Positions 60,101 through 64,000 of a stretch of 64,000 bases of DNA are shown one piece after another. Numbering within the stretch: the stretch's first letter is position 1; each line of letters starts with the position of its first letter. Source of the DNA: Pseudopyrenochaeta lycopersici (Eukaryota > Ascomycota > Dothideomycetes > Pleosporales > Pseudopyrenochaetaceae); NCBI GenBank assembly GCA_003313425.1, contig NHZP01000076.1:1-64000 (forward strand). Direction: 5' to 3'. The translations under genes were made by a program, and so were the position numbers. The notes under the pieces are model-generated. The model was given only the letters and a program-made list of their open reading frames with translations, had not been told where the DNA came from and searched no databases.

Positions 60101-60966
60101 CTTATAGATCTACTAGGCCTGCAACTAAGTAATAATAAACTATCTTACTTTAGTTTATTAAGGTAGAAGAGGATATAACTATAATAGAGATTCTTAAGAT
60201 AGGCTCCTATTAAGAGCTTACTACTACCTTTTAAAGCTTAACTACCGCGCTAAAGTTACCTTCTAGACACTCAAATTACTATAGCAGCGTCAAGTAGGCC
60301 TTTCCTAGAGATGTTATACTAGTATACTTATTAAATATTACTAAGGCTATAAACTGTCAGCTAAAATAGGACTCTCTGCTAGTTTTAGAGGAATTAACTA
60401 ACTTATTCATAGATTAGCCTAACCCTAGTTTAATCTATTAATTTATTAAGGATACTAGGAAGGCTACAGTAAAAATAATTAAAGAGTATTAGGTTATCTG
60501 CTAGTATTATAAGAAGCTTACTTTTAGAGAAGATAAAGATATGAGCGTACCTAATAGGTTGTTCTTCTTAAATAAAGGTATAAATCTAGCTTAGGAAGCT
60601 AAGTAGTAGAAGCACGATAAGCAGGTTAAATAACGCACTGCCCTAGATAAGGTTCTTAAGGAGCTTTCTAATAATCCTAATAGTAAGGCTGCTAGGATGC
60701 TAGACAGGAAGGAGAAACTAAGGCGTCTGTCTATCTAAAGCGCAACTAAGTCTCTACAGACTTTAGCTTATGCTAGTTTATAAAGGTCGTTATCGCAGCA
60801 ACAGGCGCTAAGTTAATATTTGCCTGGTCAGTCACCTATAGGACCTCCTCTCGCGCCTTCTTATCCTAGGCAAGCGCAACCTAACATAAGCGCGTTAAAT
60901 CTGTATGCACTATCGCAGACTCCTCGTCGTAGCAAGAGAATTAAAGAGATTAAGAAGAAGAAGTAA
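57100..60966 (+). pseudogene. Element L copy B ORF3, about 1,290 codons, oxygenase-like C-terminus
   Basis: A single frame runs from about 57,100 (start unclear) to a stop at 60,964 with no indel, only TAA/TAG. It lies after pol in the same sense and is also present in copy C. The N-terminal half is Lys/Ser/Thr-rich and unrecognised. From about 59,500 it looks globular: YYIKYTKPRDRTYFYYVNLNI (split at 59,790) has Tyr at 59,794 and Asn at 59,800, one transition each from His and Asp (HxD). GHVRISNPRLPYRS follows, with Tyr at 60,103 one transition from His, 103 residues later; Arg follows 10-11 residues on in copy C. HxD-x(~100)-H-x(10)-R is the 2-oxoglutarate/Fe(II) oxygenase arrangement, as in AlkB or TET/JBP families. 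The C-terminus is basic (RRSKRIKEIKKKK). The function is inferred. Confidence 0.7.
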
Positions 60967-60991
60967 GGGTGATTTAGCTGCACTGTCGAGA

Positions 60992-61046
60992 GCCTAACTA
61001 ATCAGCAGTTATTAGGTAAGGCTTAACAGACTCTAATTGGCTGAGT
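60992..61046 (+). repeat. Hairpin 3 of element L (copy B)
   Basis: Downstream of the ORF3 stop: CTAACTAATCAG pairs with CTAATTGGCTGAG, inner GTTATTAGG...AACAGAC. Diverged from hairpins 1 and 2 in the loop. Copy C equivalent is at about 34,709-34,762. Confidence 0.65.
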
Positions 61047-61385
61047 GCCTCTAGGTCGTTCAAGGGATACTAGGACGATAGTATACTTGCTGGCGTCTTT
61101 AACAGTAAGGTTAAGGCGCGTTTTCTTTTATTTTTCCTACTGTCTTTAAGAGATTTAACAATAAAGTGCGAGAGTTTATAAAGGAACCTGCACAATTACG
61201 AGGACTACTCCTCCTGCAAAAATACAGCTTATGCTGCCTTCCCTTTATTCGTGGGGCAACAATTTCTTTCTTTTCTTTCTTTTTTTTATATGTCTTTTCT
61301 TAGCTCTCTTCTCCTCCTGCTAATAGTTCTACTTATAAAGAGAAGGAATAATAAGTAGGATTTATAAGCTTAATAGGACTAAGCT

Positions 61386-61401
61386 TAAAGTAGGGGAGGT
61401 T
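61386..61401 (+). other. Polypurine tract of element L copy B
   Basis: TAAAGTAGGGGAGGTT, immediately before the 3' LTR; the complement is found beside the copy C 3' LTR at 34,355-34,370. Confidence 0.8.
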
Positions 61402-61907
61402 TATGCTGTTACACAGGGTACCTAGGCAATTAGGTAATAATAGTGTTAGCCAACACGGTTAGCTCCTCACGTGCTCTGTTATATAAGCATCCACAGGGTA
61501 TATAGTTCCCTTGTGTCTCATTTGATAGGAATCAACCTAGTTCCTCCTGCCTGCTGCCCGCCAACAAATAGGTTTCCTTTGTCAGCGAAATTTAGTAATA
61601 AAACTTAGAGATGCGAGAGATCTTAACGTTATGCACTAAACGTGATGTACTATGCACCACACACCACAAGAATTCACTTCAAAACTAGGATTTTGCAAAG
61701 TAGCTAGTGCATTAGCTACGTCAATTTAATAAGATTTCAGACCATTTTATTTATTACTTTTAATCAGGCTCTATACTTACCTTCGTTTCTAGCAGACTGC
61801 ACAGGCAGGGCTGCTCCTGTTATTCACGCACGTTTAATTCCAACTTTACCTCTCATTCACAACACTAGAACTGCGGGATTGTGCCGAACCACCTTGTTAA
61901 CTCCACA
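61402..61907 (+). repeat. Element L copy B 3' LTR, interrupted by a solo LTR
   Basis: Inner start mutated to TATGCTGTTACACAGGG (TGTGCCGTTGCACAGGG in the 5' LTR); outer end free of RIP (GTGCCGAACCACCTTG, CTCCACA). The 128-bp excess over the 5' LTR is the solo LTR plus its duplication. Confidence 0.95.
61444..61566 (+). mobile_element. 123-bp solo LTR
   Basis: Begins TGTTAGCC and ends CCAACA, flanked by perfect AATAG duplications (61,439-61,443 and 61,567-61,571). The other three element L LTRs lack it. No RIP visible, with a TATA-like GTTATATAAG near 61,480. The very short LTR and lack of an internal region suggest recombination of a small-LTR retrotransposon, copia or TRIM/SMART-like. No full element of this family is seen in the window. 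Confidence 0.88.
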
Positions 61908-62220
61908 GTACTTACTTACTTTACTTTTATAATACTTTCTATTAATACTACTTAGATACTCTATTAAAGTAGAAGATGTTTACTTTTAAGTAAAGGATAC
62001 TACGCGCCTCTATATACTTAATCTCTCCTTAAACTTAAGCTTTTTTTAGTATATTATAAAGAATTATAGTTATCTTAGTCTAGTATAAGAAAAATAAGCT
62101 AAAAAAATAAATATAGTATTAGTAGCGTAGCTGTAAAGTTAAGTTATAGAGCGCTTAGTTTAATATTTTAGTAGGGCACGGACTCGCGGTGCGGGCTTTT
62201 TTGTCACCCGCGTGCTTTCC
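61908..62220 (-). mobile_element. Right end of a second Tc1-like element
   Basis: A RIP-rich stretch ending in a GC-rich terminal repeat (core 62,185-62,214, end at 62,220, TA at 62,221-62,222) that shares a 30-bp core exactly with the Tc1-like end at 47,803-47,832. The bases on both sides of the core differ, so it is a related but distinct family. No transposase motif recognised in the 270 bp kept. Left side cut by copy B. Strand is a guess. Confidence 0.6.
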
Positions 62221-62222
62221 TA

Positions 62223-63938
62223 CGAAATCTCAATCTTTCTTCCTCTTCATAGCATACTATCGTAGGCTAATATCTATGTTAAAATCTTAATAACACTCTT
62301 ATAATTCTTTTAGGTAAAAAAAAGTGTTTTAAGCAGGAACGATACTTTTAGTATTAATAATGCCGAGTATTATATGCTATCATTAGATTACGCACATAAC
62401 TAATATAATAGAACAACATTCAGTAAACAGCGACTTACCCTACGCAGGATAAAACGGAGAAAAACTGACGAAATAATATACTTTACGAGCGGGTTAGCTA
62501 ACTAATTAACTGCATAATCTATTACTTCGAAAACAGATATAGCATAACTACGTTAGATAAGGATAGGCCTAGTCTATGTAAATAAATATACTCTAGTAAG
62601 GCAACCTAAAGTTCATCGCCCTAATTACTAGGAAGGTTTTCTTATAAAATAATTCGGCGTGTAAACTTTAAGTATTACTAGGGTTCTAGGCGGTTAACAT
62701 TACTTCTAACAGCTTGCGAAAGTCTTTATTAACTAGCTACCTGGCGCGCAGGGATTTAGTTATTATAATATTTAGGTAAATAGTAGTTACTACTTAAGAT
62801 AATTAAAAGCAGTTGTCTCAACCTATTTAAAATTAACACACCGTACATCTTATTTTAGCTTACAAGCTATCGCTCGTTACTACCTGTAAATAATAATAAT
62901 AATATTTTTTATTTATGTTTATTGTAGTTATTCCTAATGCATACTCGCGTAGTAAATTAGTTAAATCTTATAGAAAGAAAGACGAAGGTGCGTTTAGTCT
63001 AGAGCGCTAATTATTAATGCACAAATTAAGGGCAGATCTTAACAGATCAGGAATAACAGCAACAAACACCGTTGTACGATATTTTTAAGCTCGTTCCTTC
63101 AGCAGCACCTTCTAGTTAGGTAAGCTATAGCGTGTATTAACATAAATTTCCTTGTTTGCTAATCAATAGGCCTGAAATCGCCTATAACACTAATGTTTTA
63201 ATGTGATAAAGCGTCTTTCGTAATAGTATAGGCTTTTCATCGTGTCTTCTAAGTTAGTGTTGCGCATGTAATAAACACTCACCTTAAGAAGATTATTAAA
63301 GATAGTTATTTAAAATATACATAATAAAATATTCAGTTTTGTTAGGCTATAAGAGGCACTGTAGAGATTAGTACTCTATTTAGAGTAATTAAGGATAACG
63401 TTATTATTAACTAGGAGCTAAAGAAGTAAGCTAGGGCCTTAGTGCTGTGCATAAAATCCTTTAGAGCGCTAGATTCTATAAAAAGTAAGATTAAAGCCTG
63501 CTAATTAGTAACGATTGTGTAACGTTAGTTAGCGCGCTATGCACGTGTTATTATCTTATTAACCTGCCCCTAAACTTTAATTTCTAGTATTACGCTAGAC
63601 TACCTTACTAACGCCTCTTAAATAAGGTAGTAGCGGGGTCTAAGGCGAATTAGTAGTAGTGTGTAAGTTATCTAATACTTAGGTACTCCTAGGTCCTGTA
63701 GGCTCTAAGGATAATCTGTAAATCTATATTACCCTATTTATTAGCTTTATCACTTAATTCTAATATATAAGTTAATATTCTTATATAGTCTCTTAAGGCC
63801 CTATCCCTTTAAATAGTTTACTCTAACTATAGTCTTTAGAGGTATAATTATAATAGTAGTATTCTCTTTTCTTAATATAGCTACTACTAGATATAAAATA
63901 GTTATATATAAGACTCCTAATCCGAACACAACTATACA
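62223..63938. other. Unassigned sequence, no gene recognised
   Basis: 62,223-63,330 is only mildly RIP-like (CA dinucleotides common, e.g. CAGTAAACAGCGACTTACCC) with no open frame above 60 codons and no match to other parts of the window; it may be old host-derived or single-copy DNA. 63,330-63,900 has the strong TA-rich, CpG-retaining look of RIP-mutated repeat DNA, but I recognise no domain. Confidence 0.4.
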
Positions 63939-64000
63939 ATGCCCTTCCAAAAGTTCTCGCCGCGCTAGTGCGACGCGCACTATTACAACAACACTACCTC
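63939..64000 (+). pseudogene. Possible start of a further RIP-broken frame, cut by the window end
   Basis: ATG at 63,939 opens MPFQKFSPR, then a TAG (63,966) compatible with CAG, then CDAHYYNNTTS to the edge. TATAAAA-like sequence at 63,893-63,899 and TATATATAAG at 63,903 lie about 40 bp upstream. CpA-rich from 63,925, suggesting a RIP-spared element start. Too short to identify. Confidence 0.35.

Larger units (their letters stand above)
49025..61907 (+). mobile_element. Element L copy B, full-length gypsy element with extra ORF3
   Basis: 12,883 bp including a 123-bp solo LTR and its 5-bp duplication; without these it is 12,755 bp, like copy C. LTRs 49,025-49,401 and 61,402-61,907. Left flank ATAG and right flank GTAC do not match, and the left neighbour (pogo-3) differs from the right neighbour (a Tc1-like end), so the insertion site has been rearranged. 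All frames are RIP-broken but less so than in copy A. Confidence 0.95.

Noticed and set aside
62223..63330. Possible host gene in the less mutated region
   Set aside because: No frame above 60 codons, no splice-joined domain and no recognisable motif on either strand.

Overview
This window looks like a heterochromatic transposon graveyard from a filamentous ascomycete (Pezizomycotina). I find no intact host gene and no RNA gene. Nearly every coding frame I can follow belongs to a transposable element and is broken by in-frame TAA or TAG codons rather than by indels. CpA and TpG are scarce over long stretches while CpG-containing words such as GCGCGC survive. That is the signature of repeat-induced point mutation (RIP, CpA to TpA on both strands), a process of Pezizomycotina. 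The element families also fit: Ty3/gypsy chromoviruses, Ty1/copia, Fot1/pogo and Tc1/mariner.

Layout, left to right. 1-870: 5' part of a copia element on the minus strand (copia-2). About 1,085-7,620: a gypsy chromovirus (gypsy-1) with its 3' LTR. 7,711-30,157: an old truncated copy (copy A) of a large gypsy family here called element L. It is split by a complete copia element (copia-1, 12,448-24,607, 174-bp LTRs, TSD ACTTA), itself split by a complete gypsy element (gypsy-2, 14,505-21,474, 399-bp LTRs, TSD AGTAT). Copy A is also split by a Fot1/pogo element (24,929-26,840, TA duplication), a 392-bp GC-rich insert with an 8-bp duplication (27,063-27,454) and a Tc1 element (28,065-29,414). Then come a truncated pogo-2 (to 30,871) and gypsy-3 (30,872-33,976).

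From 33,977 to 61,907 two full-length element L copies lie head to head as an inverted repeat: copy C on the minus strand (33,977-46,726) and copy B on the plus strand (49,025-61,907). Each is about 12.75 kb with 377-378-bp LTRs. The 2.3-kb spacer holds a Tc1-like DDE_3 transposase remnant and a reversed pogo-3. A 123-bp solo LTR with a perfect 5-bp duplication sits in the 3' LTR of copy B. 61,908-62,220 is the end of another Tc1-like element; 62,223-64,000 is mostly unrecognised.

Two features stand out. Element L carries, downstream of pol and in the same sense, a third reading frame of about 1,290 codons (ORF3) in both full-length copies. Near its C-terminus are residues that read as an HxD...H...R signature of a 2-oxoglutarate/Fe(II) oxygenase after allowing for RIP. 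Gypsy-2 carries an antisense frame next to its 3' LTR whose cysteine or RIP-altered cysteine positions match the Zn2Cys6 spacing. In addition, most elements are spared from RIP at their outer 50-200 bp, so their boundaries remain readable.
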